Source: Epiperipatus broadwayi (Eukaryota; Onychophora; Udeonychophora; Euonychophora; Peripatidae). From it: a DNA stretch of 64,000 bases. The stretch lies in NCBI GenBank assembly GCA_028023455.1, contig JAQFVV010000320.1:952883-1016882 (forward strand), given 5' to 3'. A program made the position numbers and the translations under genes. This document shows, piece by piece, positions 23,471-35,272 of this stretch; position 1 is the stretch's first letter, and every line of letters begins with the position of its first letter. The notes under the pieces are model-generated. The model was not told the DNA's origin. It did not search any database and saw only the letters and a list, made by a program, of their open reading frames with translations.

Positions 23471-23536
23471 TGAACACTATTTCCCAACAACACTTTCTTC
23501 TGCCAAGATAATATTGCTTCAAATTATGATATATAT

Positions 23537-23965
23537 CAGGAGTGTCCAACAAGTCCATCGTGATCCACTGGTAAATCACGAGGCCAATCTGGGAAGAGTT
23601 GTCAGGTAATGAGTGAAACAAATTTAGTCAAGGTTTTAAAATTATTTTTGCTTTTGTTCTAATTTTTTTTTCCAATTCTAGATAAGTGAAGTCCATTAAG
23701 CCGTAGCATTATTGAAAATAATATTTTTAATCTTGATTTAATGTAGCTAATTTGAATTAATAAATATTGTTAATAATTACTCATGTTGCTTTAATTTCCC
23801 TGGACATGAGTTAAATAATTGTTATTTTTTACTAGATAGATATATAAAAATAGAATGTATTTCACACCTTCCTCCACTTAGACTATGCCTATGACAACAA
23901 GTCAATCGCAACACATTTTTAAAATAAAAAGTAGATCTTATGAACACAAAAGTTGGCCACCCCTG
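23537..23965. mobile_element. hAT-type MITE with perfect 8-bp TSD
   Basis: It starts CAGGAGTGTCCAACAAGTCC. The reverse complement of the end is CAGGGGTGGCCAACTTTTGT, a common hAT terminus. The flanks are ATATATAT on both sides (23529-23536 and 23966-23973), 8 bp as expected for hAT, although an AT repeat is weak TSD evidence on its own. The ~430-bp interior is T-rich and non-coding. Confidence 0.85.
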
Positions 23966-23973
23966 ATATATAT

Positions 23974-26622
23974 GATCCATGCAATAGTATATGCTTTTGA
24001 AAAATATAAGAGTGATAATGTACATTTATCATGGCTTTCTAATTATCTAATTAATATATAAGTGAACTGATGAAGTCAATCTTGAGCAATGAGAGAGAAG
24101 TTTATACTCACCAACAGTTATATTTGGAATTTCAAGGTCTTTTTTCTTGAGAAATGATTCAATATTCTTCTAAACTCTGTTCAAATATTATACTCTTTTT
24201 TTTCCGCACAATAATATTAATAATGTAATAATTCATTAAAATTTGCGATATACATTTTATTAAGAAGATTGCCTGCAATAAAATCATTTGCTAAATTGTA
24301 GTCTCTTGTTTCTTGTTTAGTTTTTCTTCATGCCTATCAAACTGTAAACTTTAATGCATAAATCCATACATATAATATAAGCAATTCTCGATGCAAACAA
24401 TGGTTTTATACTATATTAGTAAAGATAACACAGGTATATTCATTATTTTATTCAACATCTGTATCTACTCAAAAAGAGAGAAGACCAAAATATAAATTTA
24501 ATACAATTTAAAAAATAATTTTGAGTTTTTTTATTATTCAACATATTTACAGCTTTATAAATAAATTATTACATAAAACTTTCATAATTAATTACTCTGA
24601 ATTTATAAATGGCACTGATCGGATTAGACCTCTGGGTAAATGACATGGTCGGCAGGTGCAGCTAGTAGCCCTCCGGACTGATACTTGAAATAGATTTAGG
24701 CAATTGATTGATTGCCGATCTACTGTAAAAGACACCGGCTCACAGCAACTTAAAAAGAAAAAAATATTCCATTACCATAATTCTCCATTATATGGTAAAC
24801 AAATTACTGTAATATTTTTCTAAGGCAAACTAAGAAAACTGATAATAAGTATCTTTTTTTAAGCATTAAGCATATAAATTACTTAAATAAAGACTTCACT
24901 TAACAATGAGATATATATAAACAAATGTCAAATTATGAAAAAAGTAAAATGATACTTTTGGGAATTACAGTTATTTCAGTTTCAATTATTTATAATTAAT
25001 CTATGATTATTTATAGTTAAATAAAGACTGTTATAAGAGAAATATGTTTTTAAAAATCAAAATAATTACATCACATTATCTTATACTAAAAATTTTAAAA
25101 AAGCATTTTAATATGGAGAAAAAATGTGAAGTTTATAGTTCCCTATCTTAGAGTTTCAAAAGCAGAAATAATAGGATTGACTTGTTAATAATGTGTTTAT
25201 TAAAACTAAATTGTTCATTTTTAATATTCTTCCCCCTTTCACACATGCTCGTGCCTTATAGTTACTACTATTTAACTTCATATCGGATAGAAAAATAGTT
25301 AACAACTAACAATTTTATCCTTTAGTAATATTTACATAAACCACAATACCCCATTTTCCCCTCCCATTTTAAAAATCAAATAAAATTTAAAAAATAAATA
25401 ATACAAATCTTATTATTATTGAGCGCTAAAAGAATTATAATAGTAAAGATCGCGGTTTATAAATGTATATTCAGATATCCACACACTATTAAAATCTCTA
25501 TGCACTCATTTACGCTTTTAAACCATTATTGGTAGGTGAATGCATGGAGATTTTATACACTTATAAACTGCTCATGACTAGAGGTGAATTTCCTTCTTTA
25601 GAATTAAGATAAATAATAACAAACGTTTGAAACAAAAATGTCAATAAAAAAAATGAGGTTTTGAAATTATACATTTAATTTATAAATTAATATATAAATC
25701 AGTATTAGATACTATTATGAGAAATCATTTTTCCAAATAAAAAGAAACTTCAATTTATCAAGGGGTTATCACAATGTGGTTTTATCAACTCCATGTGCAA
25801 TAGCTAAAAATGTAAAATTGAATATAAATAAATACCTTATTATATCTGTACCAATATAAAGGCCAGTCAATTCAATAACCAGAGTTTTTTAAGGCCTTAA
25901 CAAAGGTTACAACTTATTAATCAGCTGGAAAGAAACATAGAAATAGATAAAACTGAACTTAAAAAAAAAAATCGGAGATCACATGGGTGATGAATAATAA
26001 TATTAAATCTGTAATATTACATTAATTATATGAAGGGTAGTCAATATAAAGCTGGTATATATTAAGAAAAATTTTAATTCAGAATAACTGATATATTTCT
26101 TCATCAAAACTGTATATTATAAACGGCTTCATTTTAAAGTATGTAATCAATCTGCTTATAAATTGAGTTAAAATTTAAAATTTATTCAAGTAGAATTTAA
26201 TTTCCAAACCAATTACTGGTCAGTGATTTGATGTTTATATATTATTAGCAATGGTTGGATATGTTAAAAACTTAATATATATCTGTGTATATATATTGTT
26301 TATCTAAAGAGTGATTGAGGTAATTTTTTCTTTAGGTAATACAACTAAACAATAACATAACTATTTTTAGTAGATTGTCATTATCTAATATATTGTCAAA
26401 ATTTTCTATGCTGGTTACTTGAAAAAAAAGATTCCACAATAGTTATTTAAAAAATATTTACTACTTGATGTTCGTGTGGGTATATTAAGCTCTATAGATC
26501 TTAAATTTGCAAAATCAAATTGTTCAAAATAGAAAGAATAAAAAGCTAGTTCCAGTATTCTAATTAGATAATTATACACAGCCTTCAATATAGTGATATG
26601 TCATTTCTATCCAGTAGATTAA
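23974..26622. other. AT-rich stretch with two minor signals
   Basis: No gene recognised. 24610-24750 is clearly richer in G/C than its surroundings (it contains TCGGCAGGTGCAGCTAGTAG and CCGATCTACTG) but matches nothing I know. 25449-25575 is a weak imperfect inverted repeat: TTTATAAATGTATA...AAATCTCTATGCACTCA against TGAATGCATGGAGATTT...TATAAAC. Confidence 0.5.
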
Positions 26623-26641
26623 GTTGTTGTTGTTGTTGTTG

Positions 26642-26715
<74 letters not shown>

Positions 26716-26731
26716 GTTGTTGTTGTTGTTG

Positions 26732-26808
<77 letters not shown>

Positions 26809-26818
26809 ACCATCATCA
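26623..26818. repeat. Compound trinucleotide microsatellite (GTT/ATT)n
   Basis: Two cycles of GTT units followed by long ATT arrays, ending in ACC/ATC units, about 195 bp in total. The four long homopolymer ORFs seen here in different frames (poly-Leu, poly-Asn, poly-Ile, poly-Tyr) come from the repeat and are not genes. Confidence 0.98.
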
Positions 26819-27218
26819 AAAATTGACCTGATGATGGATATCATTTCATACGATTTGCCTTTTTTTTTTTCAGAAAGGAAAAGGTGCTAGAATCAGAACT
26901 TCTCTATATATTGGTTTGTCATTATGTACTGAATGGGAAAATGATGACAATTTTACACTGGCATATATCTTTGCTTAAGCATAAAAACAAAAAATTTAAT
27001 TCATCCAGCACAATCCTAATCAGAAGCTGGATAATTTCCAGAAATATCCATAATTTATTTGTGCAGTTTGATATTATTCAACGTATGATCTTAAAGATAG
27101 ATGAAATGATTATATTTCTCTAACAATAATCATTTTTATTTATCCCTCTTGAATAACTAAAACGATAATAGTGACTAGTTCAAATAAGCTTTATTTATAT
27201 TATTTGGGAAGAGGTTTT
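26819..27218. other. Spacer, no gene seen
   Basis: An 80-codon ORF (26884-27123) has no family motif and ordinary AT-rich composition; not supported as a gene. Confidence 0.45.
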
Positions 27219-27546
27219 CAAACATTATTAATCCATGGCAGTATGAAAGTCTCACCAAGTTTAATCCAGTTTCTTTGATCCATAACCTGTCTTCTGTATA
27301 TCACATTAATCAAATTTCCTTATTTCACACAACCATCTCATATATGTATGGGGTGGGTGTTTACAATCTCTTGTGATGCAGTTTAAGATTTCGACTATTC
27401 ATCTATTATTATCTAGTGATATGTCCAGTCCAGTTCCATTCAGTTTTCTAATTCTTCCAGTGATGTTAATCATTCTTCTTGTTACTCCTGACATATATCT
27501 CTTTATGAATCCTTCATACTGCTTTTCTGTTAAGTGTACATGAGAC
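27219..27546 (-). mobile_element. RTE LINE 3' fragment inserted at the 3' end of the hAT gene
   Basis: It matches RTE 60465-60850 in order: ATTATTAATCCATGGCAG, CACCAAGTTTAATCCAG, CAGTCCAGTTCCATTCAG, CTCCTGACATATATCTCT, TTCTGTTAAGTGTACA. Its 5' end abuts the last codons of the hAT transposase, so a false ORF at 27399-27626 reads from hAT into RTE sequence. The RTE insertion therefore postdates, or was brought next to, the hAT. Confidence 0.85.
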
Positions 27547-30186
27547 AGATGTGCTTGTTTTTTTGCTGCATAACAAATTAAACCTTGGTGAAATATTTGA
27601 TGTTGCTGGACATAAAGCATCTTCAATGTTTTTCAGCATTCAACAATATTTGGATTTAATATACAGTAAAGCTGAGAAAGTCATTTCACATAAGTATGTG
27701 GTGCCGAATGACAGAAGAACATTTAATGCCATTTCAGAAATTGTGAGAAATTCAGCCCTAGCTCTGATCCAGAATTCATTCAAGAATTTTTTTGGAAAAT
27801 CAAGTTTTAAGTTTGAGTCACTCAATAGCTCATCAAATTCCTCTTGGGCTTTATATGGCTGGTGATTAATCTCCTTAATGTCAATCAAAAATAGTCTTTG
27901 AATTCAAGATAACTTTTTGAAATCTAAATTCGATATAAAATATTGTCAAAACTGTGTTTCTAGGATTTTTAAGTGATCTATAATAATTTTTCCAATTAGA
28001 GTTTTACACTTATTTTTTTCAATTATAAAACTGTCGATAGTGGAAAACATTTCCAATGAATCATTTCCTACTCTATCCTTCCAAATGTTGATTTTTTAAA
28101 TAAAACCTTCAATTTTATCATTCGAAGTAAAAATATTGCTATTTTTTCATTGAAGAGATAAGTTAAGATCATTTAGCTTCTCAAAAATATCTGACAAATA
28201 GCACAGCTTTGATAGCCATAAGTCGTTTTGAAAAAGAGCAGCAAAATCATATTTTTGTTCTGTTAAAAATATAATAATTTCTTTTTTTAATAACAATAAT
28301 CTTCTTAAACTTCACCCTCTTGACATCCATCTTACTTCTGCATGTAATAATAAATTTGAAAATAAATGGCTGTTAAGGGCATGGCTTTTAATACAGTTTA
28401 TAAATTTTGACAGCATCCTGAAGCATATTGTTAAATTCTGTTGCTAATTTTTCTGCTGCAAGGGCCTCTAGATGGATCAGGCAGTGTGTAAAATTTACAT
28501 GATTACCAGAAGCTTAAAGAAATGATTTAAAACCAATATTTTCACCAATCATTGCTTTTCCGCCATCTGTGCATACTCCAAAGCAATTTTTCCATTCTAA
28601 ACCTTCAGTTTTAAAAAATTTGTCTACTTTATTATATATGTATTTTCCTCTTGTATGTTCTTCCAAAGAATGACAAAATAACAATTCTTCCTCAATGTTT
28701 TCTTTATAGATGTATCTGACATATATAATAATTGAGCTTTTTTTGAAATATCAGTTGTTTTGTCCAACTGAATTGTAAATATTGAGCTTTCTTTAAGTCT
28801 AGTAATAAGTTGCTCAAATTGGTCATTGCTAATTTCAGAAATTCTACTAGTGACAGTGTCATTTGACAAAGGAATTTTTTAAATTTCATCATCATATTTA
28901 CTTCCATGAAGTATTTCTACCATTTTAATAGCAGTAATAGAAGATCTCCAATGGTGTATGACTTTTTATTTTTAGCAATCTGATATGAAACTTAATATGA
29001 TGTGAGTAAATATTTTTCATTAACAGTTATAAATTTCTCAAAATATTGTTTTTCTTTATTTGAAGTTTTTAACAGTCATTCAAAATATTCCTCTGGTTTA
29101 TTGACATATGAAGGATGCTTGGATTCAAAGTGCCTATTTAATTTTGATGATTTCATACCCTCCATAGACAAAACATTATTGCAAATTAAACAAAGAGGTT
29201 GTTCATTATCCTCACAGTTGTTAAAAGTAAGCCAAATTGGAGAAATGTCTCATCATATTTTTTTTCACATCTTAGATGCCTCTTTCTGATTATGAGATCA
29301 TGCTCGAAGAGACTTTATAGCATTGCCATCTGCATCATTACCTTTGGTACTCAAGTTTAACGATTTATCCATAGATAAAATAGTATTTTTATCTTAAAAT
29401 ATAAATAAAATAACAGTACTTATTAGTTAGCAGAGACACCAAGTGGCAGCCATGTTTTTTATTTAATTATACGAAGCATATTTATTCCCGTATATTCTAT
29501 TTTGTAATATCCCTGTATGTTTTATTTTTGAATATTTAAAAAACATCAATAAATCAATTATAAATTACCTGTTAAATTTAAAAAATAGGAATATGTTTTT
29601 ACTTGTTAATACAATAAATTTCAAATAAAAAATAAATTTTTATAATAACTAATAGGATGATAAATTTTGAATAAAAAATTGAGAAAAAAAGTATACAAGC
29701 ATTTTTATATAAAAAAATAACCTCTATCATAATATTTATTCAAATAAATACTAACCTTAGTTGAGTAAAACAGTAAAATGCAATATTGTATTGTTCTTGC
29801 GATGTGGACACTTGTTGAAACGAAATGGAAACAAATAACTTGACCAAAAATGCATTATATAATCACAGTGGTGCCAACCTTATTCTTGACACTGCAGCAT
29901 ATATTCTGATTTTGAAATAACTTATATACTGAAATTGCAATGCGACACTACTATTATGATGCATTTAGTGTTATTTTTCAATATGAAAATATAATTTACA
30001 GCTCAACTTGGCCATCATTACGATTTTATAATTGTGTTGTATAGAAAACATTTTATATTAAATTAAAGATAATGGATTGTGACTAATATTTTTTTAAATT
30101 CATGTATCTAAATTAAATTTGCATGACCCCAAATTTTTGCTTTGTAACCCCATTTGGAGTCATGATCCACAGTTTAAGAAACACTG
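27547..30186 (-). pseudogene. BED-finger hAT transposase (ZBED5/SCAND3-like) pseudogene with 5' terminus
   Basis: The 5' terminus at 30186 reads, on the minus strand, CAGTGTTTCTTAAACTGTGG and then a TCATGACTCCAAATGGGG block, a typical hAT end. A possible start (MDKSLNLSTK) lies near 29370. A BED zinc finger follows at about 29080-29220: LCLICN...KSSKLNRHFESKHP. The next domain is the N-terminal catalytic part: SNDTVTSRISEISNDQFEQL and IFTIQLDKTTDIS near 28740-28860. The C-terminal hAT dimerisation block is at 27640-27800: FWIRARAEFLTISEMALNVL followed by TTYLCEMTFSAL. The tail KKQAHLSH ends at 27546. Several stops and frameshifts make it inactive. Middle parts of the DDE domain are poorly readable. 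The 3' terminus was not found and is probably displaced by the RTE fragment at 27219-27546. Confidence 0.8.
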
Positions 30187-31475
30187 GTCTAAATAATAAA
30201 GATGTAGGTAATAAAGAAAATATTAAAAATTACAGACGTATCAGTCTTTTTTATCAGTTCTATACAGTGTTTTTATCAAAGTAATTACAACTTGTCTACA
30301 GGGAATTTTGAATTTTAATCAAACAAAAAAACAAGCTGGATTTAAAGTGGTTTTATTACAGTGGATCATATCTAGTATTAAGAAAAGTTATAGAAAAGAC
30401 CAATAAATATGAGTTGCCATTATGCATTGGGTTTGTAAATTATGAAAAAGCATTTGATTCTATAAGCATTGCTTCAGTGATTAAAGTATTGGATCATCAA
30501 GATATAAAGACCCATGATAATGTAATATTCTGAAAAATATTTATAAAAATGTAACAGCAACAATTAGATTACATAATGATACTAAAAAGATTAACAGGGT
30601 GACTCCATATCTCCAAAACTTTTTACAGCAGTTTTGCAAAAAGTATTTTATGGATTAAAATGGAAATCTAACAGAATAAAAGTAAATGGGATTTATTTAA
30701 GTCATCAAGATTTGGTTAAGAAGTTGTACTTATTTTTGAAAATAAAGCCTTAATGCTTCAGGAACTGTTGCAAAAGTTATCATAATAAAGTAAGATAGTA
30801 AAATTAAAGGTAAATGGTAAAAAGACTAAAGTAATGTTCAGTGGCATTTCTCAAAATAAGAAAGTAAAGATTGATATGACAAGTTACAAGATGTTAACAA
30901 CTACAAATTTGGTTGGATTATTATTACAGATGAAAACGTAATTGATAAAATTAATCATAGAATTAAACTCTGAATGCTTTTGTTAGGAATAATTCAATAT
31001 CAAAAGGAAATATGCTTATGTATTTAAAAAAAAAATTAAAAAAAATGTGTTATCAGTTTTTATTTATGGATTTCAGACTTGGACACTTAACAGAAGAGCA
31101 ATACAGAGATTTCAGACCATTCAGAGAAGTGTGGAGAGATACATGATAGAAGTAACAAGAAGAGATCCAAAAATAAAATACTTGGGTAAGAGAACAAACA
31201 GGTGCTACTGGCATGATTGAAAGAATTAATAAACTGAAGTGGAGTTGGGCTGGACATATTTTTAGAAGAGATGATAATAGATATACAGTTGAAATCTTAA
31301 ACTGGATTCCAAGATATTGTCCAAAATCTAAAAAAAGATCACATGGGAGATGGATGGATGACATAAGAAAATGTGCTGGGATGGTGTGGAAAAGAGATGC
31401 TAGGGATTGAAGATGGATTGAACTTGGCAAGACCTTCAACTTGCAGTGAATCAATATGGTTGAAAATGATATATA
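30187..31475 (+). pseudogene. RTE-type LINE, decayed copy
   Basis: It begins with TCTAAATAATAAAGATGTA, matching the RTE RT region just upstream of its YRPISLL motif, with an internal ~36-bp deletion. It continues through ELPLCIGFVNYEKAFDSISI near 30410-30470 and the ISPKLF region near 30610. At 31060-31110 it has YGFQTWTLNRRAIQRFQT. The C-terminal block KLKWSWAGHIFRRDDNR at 31213-31410 keeps an open frame, including the RWMDDIRKCAGMVWKR motif. The 3' end is at about 31470. Frameshifts break RT motifs and the FADD region is lost. The left end coincides with the hAT terminus. Confidence 0.85.
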
Positions 31476-32247
31476 TATAACCAGTTAATTATATACAAGA
31501 TACTAGATATTTTTTCAAACTAAAAATTTAGATGGATTAGTATTTCATATTAATATATATTTATATATTATACAAACAAAAATATAAAAAAATAGGGGGA
31601 AAAAGTAATGATGTAGAGTTTACAAAATTAATTCTTTTGTTATCAGTTAAATGATAGTTTTTGAAATACTTTAGTTAACTATAATTATTGAAGATTTTAA
31701 AATATAATTTAAATTAACTTTTACCAGTATTTGACTGTTAAACATAATTCTTTGGTACTTCCTTAGTATTTTCGTCTTTTTATTTTTCACCATGCGCTTT
31801 TGACAGCGTTCAAAATAGCCTTTATTGCGAGATCAATATTTTATGGATTTTCTTCTAAAGATTATTTTTTTTACAGCTGTCTTTCCATATCAGTACAATA
31901 AATTTATTAAATTTTATCTTTCATATGTTTAATTTTCTTTATGATATCATTTTTACATTAATATTTTTTCTGGATTTCAGTTTATCCACAGCTTTTTCAT
32001 AGCGTAGATAGACTAGCAATTCAGCGATATCTTTTATTTTGTTGAATTGACATTAGGCAAAACATATGATATTTTCAGGCTCCTTATCCACAATTCCACC
32101 AATAATTACATTTCCAAGTAGCAAAGACTAATTCAATTAAGGTTTGCATTTAACAGATACCTTTAGTTTATATACATGCATAATAAATAATATTTTCATA
32201 ATGGCAATTGAAAAATAATAATTATAGTTTATAGGTCTTTCAGTTTT
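31476..32247. other. AT-rich spacer, no gene seen
   Basis: A/T-rich, with short homopolymer runs. Nothing recognised. Confidence 0.5.
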
Positions 32248-32384
32248 AACTTAGTTTGATTTGTCAAGCATTGGTGGTCGAAATGTCAGCGACCGCTGCT
32301 TTACAAGCAGTTGTACCGGGTTAGCGGGTTCGCTTCCCGACTGATGCTATGACACATGAGGAAAAAAAAAACTTAGCTTGATTT
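32248..32384 (+). mobile_element. tRNA-derived SINE, family S copy 3, with 15-bp TSD
   Basis: AACTTAGTTTGATTT (32248-32262) and AACTTAGCTTGATTT (32370-32384) flank the body, 15 bp with one mismatch. Inside are TCAAGCATTGGTGGTCGAAA (A-box region), CTGCTTTACAAGCAG (a 4-bp stem with a 7-base loop, anticodon position TAC), GGGTTCGCTTCCC (B box and T arm), GATGCTATGACACATG, and a poly-A tail. Confidence 0.9.
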
Positions 32385-32811
32385 CATTAGTTAACTTTTT
32401 TTTCTTGTAGTTGCTCCTGCTACTCCTTTGAGAAAGTTATATATTTAAACGCTGAGTTTTTTTTTTGTCTCTCTCTAAAGCAGCTAACTCCACTAAAAAA
32501 GCATATAGCTTTATTGCTCAAGAGTTCATAAGATGTTTGAGTGTTAGAAACGTGTCAGAATTGATCCTGGAAGCACCCAATCCCAAGTTGCGTAAGGCCT
32601 AACTAGTGACCGAATTTCATTTTCACTTGATTCAACTGCCATTAACTAATATTATTTTATATACAGTACTTATATTACATTTCCACAAGATAATTTGTGT
32701 TCCCTGAAAGCAAAAGAATGACCAAATTTTTTACTGAATCTGACACGACCTATGTTTTTAATTATTCTTTGCTTAAACTCTCATTTAATTAATAAATTAA
32801 ACACACAAGAA

Positions 32812-32912
32812 AAATACCTGGTTTTATATATATATATATCATATGCGTTGACCGGGAAGCGAACTCGGGCCGGCTGCTTGGAAGGCACCAACGCTTGATT
32901 AATACCTGTTTT
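32812..32912 (-). mobile_element. tRNA-derived SINE, family S copy 5, internally deleted
   Basis: On the minus strand: TCAAGCGTTGGTGCCTTCCA, AGCAGC, then GAGTTCGCTTCCCGGTCAAC and a short AT-rich tail. The A-box half of the tRNA-like unit is missing. Direct repeats AATACCTG(G)TTTT lie at 32812-32824 and 32900-32912. The flanking duplication shows the short form inserted as such or lost its A box afterwards. Confidence 0.75.
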
Positions 32913-34066
32913 TATTTTTGAACAACATATCAATTTGAGTTTACACAACCGACAAATCCCTTACAAACAAAAATTTATTTCACAACTTTCTATCTGCCCA
33001 TTAATTTTAATAATAAAACTATTTGACAAATACAAATGATATAGATTTTATTTCATATTGACAAATTGCTCTTAATTTCTAGCACAATAAATATATGAAA
33101 TTTGCTCTTTATTATCTCTGTTATATTTAATTATCTCCCGTTAAGCACATTTACTGATCTCAATTTGATATTTGAATTATTAAATCTTTCCAAACAATTC
33201 AGAACTTCTGAATTATCTGTTTAAGTAGTAAGCAATTTTTTTTATATAATCACTTATGTGAATCATTTCTCATATATCCACATATATACTTTAACCATCA
33301 ATATACATATTTACATTACTATTTTCATTTTACATTTCCTACATTTTATATTCTGGATTATTATACAAAATTATCTTTAACTTTTAAAATCTGCACACAT
33401 GTATTGTGTTTTACAATAATATAGTACATGAAAACTTACTTCATAATGTAATGTTTTCTTTACAAAAAGTGTAACTGAAAACATCCTACCACATCTAATG
33501 TAGACAGTTAATAACATTTTTGTTTGTTTGCACAGTTTGAAGTTTGTAAGAGATGAACTGTGCTTATTTGACTGGATAGCAGGCATGCAAATGCATGAAG
33601 AAATTTTAAATATTATTTATTACTTAAGATATTTTCTCTCAATCAAAAAGGAAATTTTACTGATCAATTATCGAACAATAAACACTTTTATTACACTATT
33701 TGCCACTACATAAATGGTACATTCTCTAGATGCAAATAATATCTAAGCCTGAGGTTTACAGAATATATCTTTTTGTGAGGCTGCTAATTTTTGGAGGCCC
33801 CTAGCAATTCGAGGTCCCAAGCAAACACTTCTTGCATCTATGCAAATGACTGTTACTGGGCCAAACAATTTATCACATAACACTTTTTACTTATTATTAG
33901 CATCTGCATTAGGAATGGTCTCTTTACAGTAGAAAGCAATATTGTATTCAAATCTCCAGACTTAGTTTTAAAATAGTATTAAATTTTCAAAACTTAGATT
34001 ATCACTTTAGATGATATATAAAAAAAGGTAGAACTGACCTACTGCTCATTAAAGATAGTTTTTTTG
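32913..34066. other. AT-rich stretch, possible transposon scrap
   Basis: No gene. 33775-33860 (GGAGGCCCCTAGCAATTCGA, CCCAAGCAAACAC) is richer in G/C and resembles a fragment of a DNA-transposon MITE, but both ends are missing. The ORFs at 33377-33713 have no motif. Confidence 0.4.
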
Positions 34067-34960
34067 TTTATTTGAAATACAGACATTCTGGAGCTTAATT
34101 GTAAATATAGGGGATTTGAACACAGACTTTCAAGCACCCTTCAACTATCCACATTATCTCATAGCACTGATACACATGACCACACACACATAGAAAAGAT
34201 AAATAATCATCACTATACATAGTTTGTGTCAAACCAGCATGCGTCAGTTAGCCCAGATCATCATCTTCCATATGTATATATAATCAATGCTCAGTTTACA
34301 TTAAGATAGACAGGCTTCAATCTACTCTAACCTCTAATTCTTCAGCCATCCATACCATTGAAAATCTGATGATGGAATGACCAAATACCATGCTGATGCT
34401 AATATTATTGTAATGCTCATGTTGAGCTCAACATGCTTGAAAGTCGGTGTTCAAATCCCCTATATTTACAATTATGCTCCAGGTATATGAAGAATGCCTG
34501 TATTTCAAATATTACACATTAAGTGTGCACCCTTCCCATTCTTCTTTTATGTATTTAAAATGGATAAGGTCCTAGACATGAGGGGTTAGAGGGACTTAAG
34601 GTCAACATGGGCATAACAATAATATAGGCATGAGCATGGGATTTGGACATTCCATCATCAGATTTTTAATGGTATGAATGGCTGAAGAGTTGAAAGTTGG
34701 AATAGATTGAAGCCTGACCATTAAAGTATGAAGATTTGCTATTTTAATATAAACTGAGCACTGATTGTATATATGTATGGGAGATGATGATCTGGGCCAA
34801 ATAATGAGTGCTGATTCAATACAAAATACATATATTAATGATTATTTATCTTTTCTACAAGTGTGTGGTCATGAGTATCAGTGGTATGAGATAGTGTGAA
34901 TAGTTGAAGGGTGCTTGAAAGTCTGGGTTCAAATCCTCTATATTTATGATTAAAAATAGC
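34067..34960. mobile_element. Family C foldback repeat with tRNA-like ends, copy 1
   Basis: The left part (about 34067-34420) is the inverted complement of the right part (about 34600-34960), with ~90% identity by eye. The outer ends carry GGGTTCAAATCCTCTATAT (right) and its complement GGGGATTTGAACACAGACTT (left), a good tRNA B box. The inner arm has AGATGATGATCTGGGCCAA, GTGTGTGGTCATGAGTATC and ATGGCTGAAGAGTTG. The central spacer (34430-34600) holds another B-box-like GTGTTCAAATCCCCTATAT in direct orientation. It is non-coding. Confidence 0.7.
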
Positions 34961-35272
34961 TAATAGCAAGGAATTAGTCTGGGCATTTGAATATATTGCT
35001 ACCATCTAATACCCATAGATAGTTCTGAAATAATGTGAATCAAGAAAAATAATACTCCTAATGCAAAAAAATATTTTATTGATTAATTAATAGCCACAGA
35101 CAATATGTATTTTTAAAATATATTCTTAAAGTATAAATGATTATGAAAATTATAATTATTTAAAAAAAAAAAATGAAATGGCATTATAAAACATATAAGA
35201 TTGAACTTTCAATTCACATTCGTTCTCTGAGATTATCAGCAATAAACATGTAAATATAATATACTATACAGG
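34961..35272. other. AT-rich spacer, no gene seen
   Basis: A/T-rich flank up to the inverted RTE; nothing recognised. Confidence 0.5.

Noticed and set aside
26572-26890. Four overlapping ORFs encoding poly-Leu, poly-Asn, poly-Tyr/Cys and poly-Ile/Thr
   Set aside because: All are read from one (GTT/ATT)n microsatellite in different frames. There is no non-repetitive protein sequence on either side.
27399-27626. 75-codon ORF that looked like an independent gene
   Set aside because: It runs across the junction of the hAT C-terminus into the RTE 3' fragment, so it is a chance fusion of two transposon remnants.
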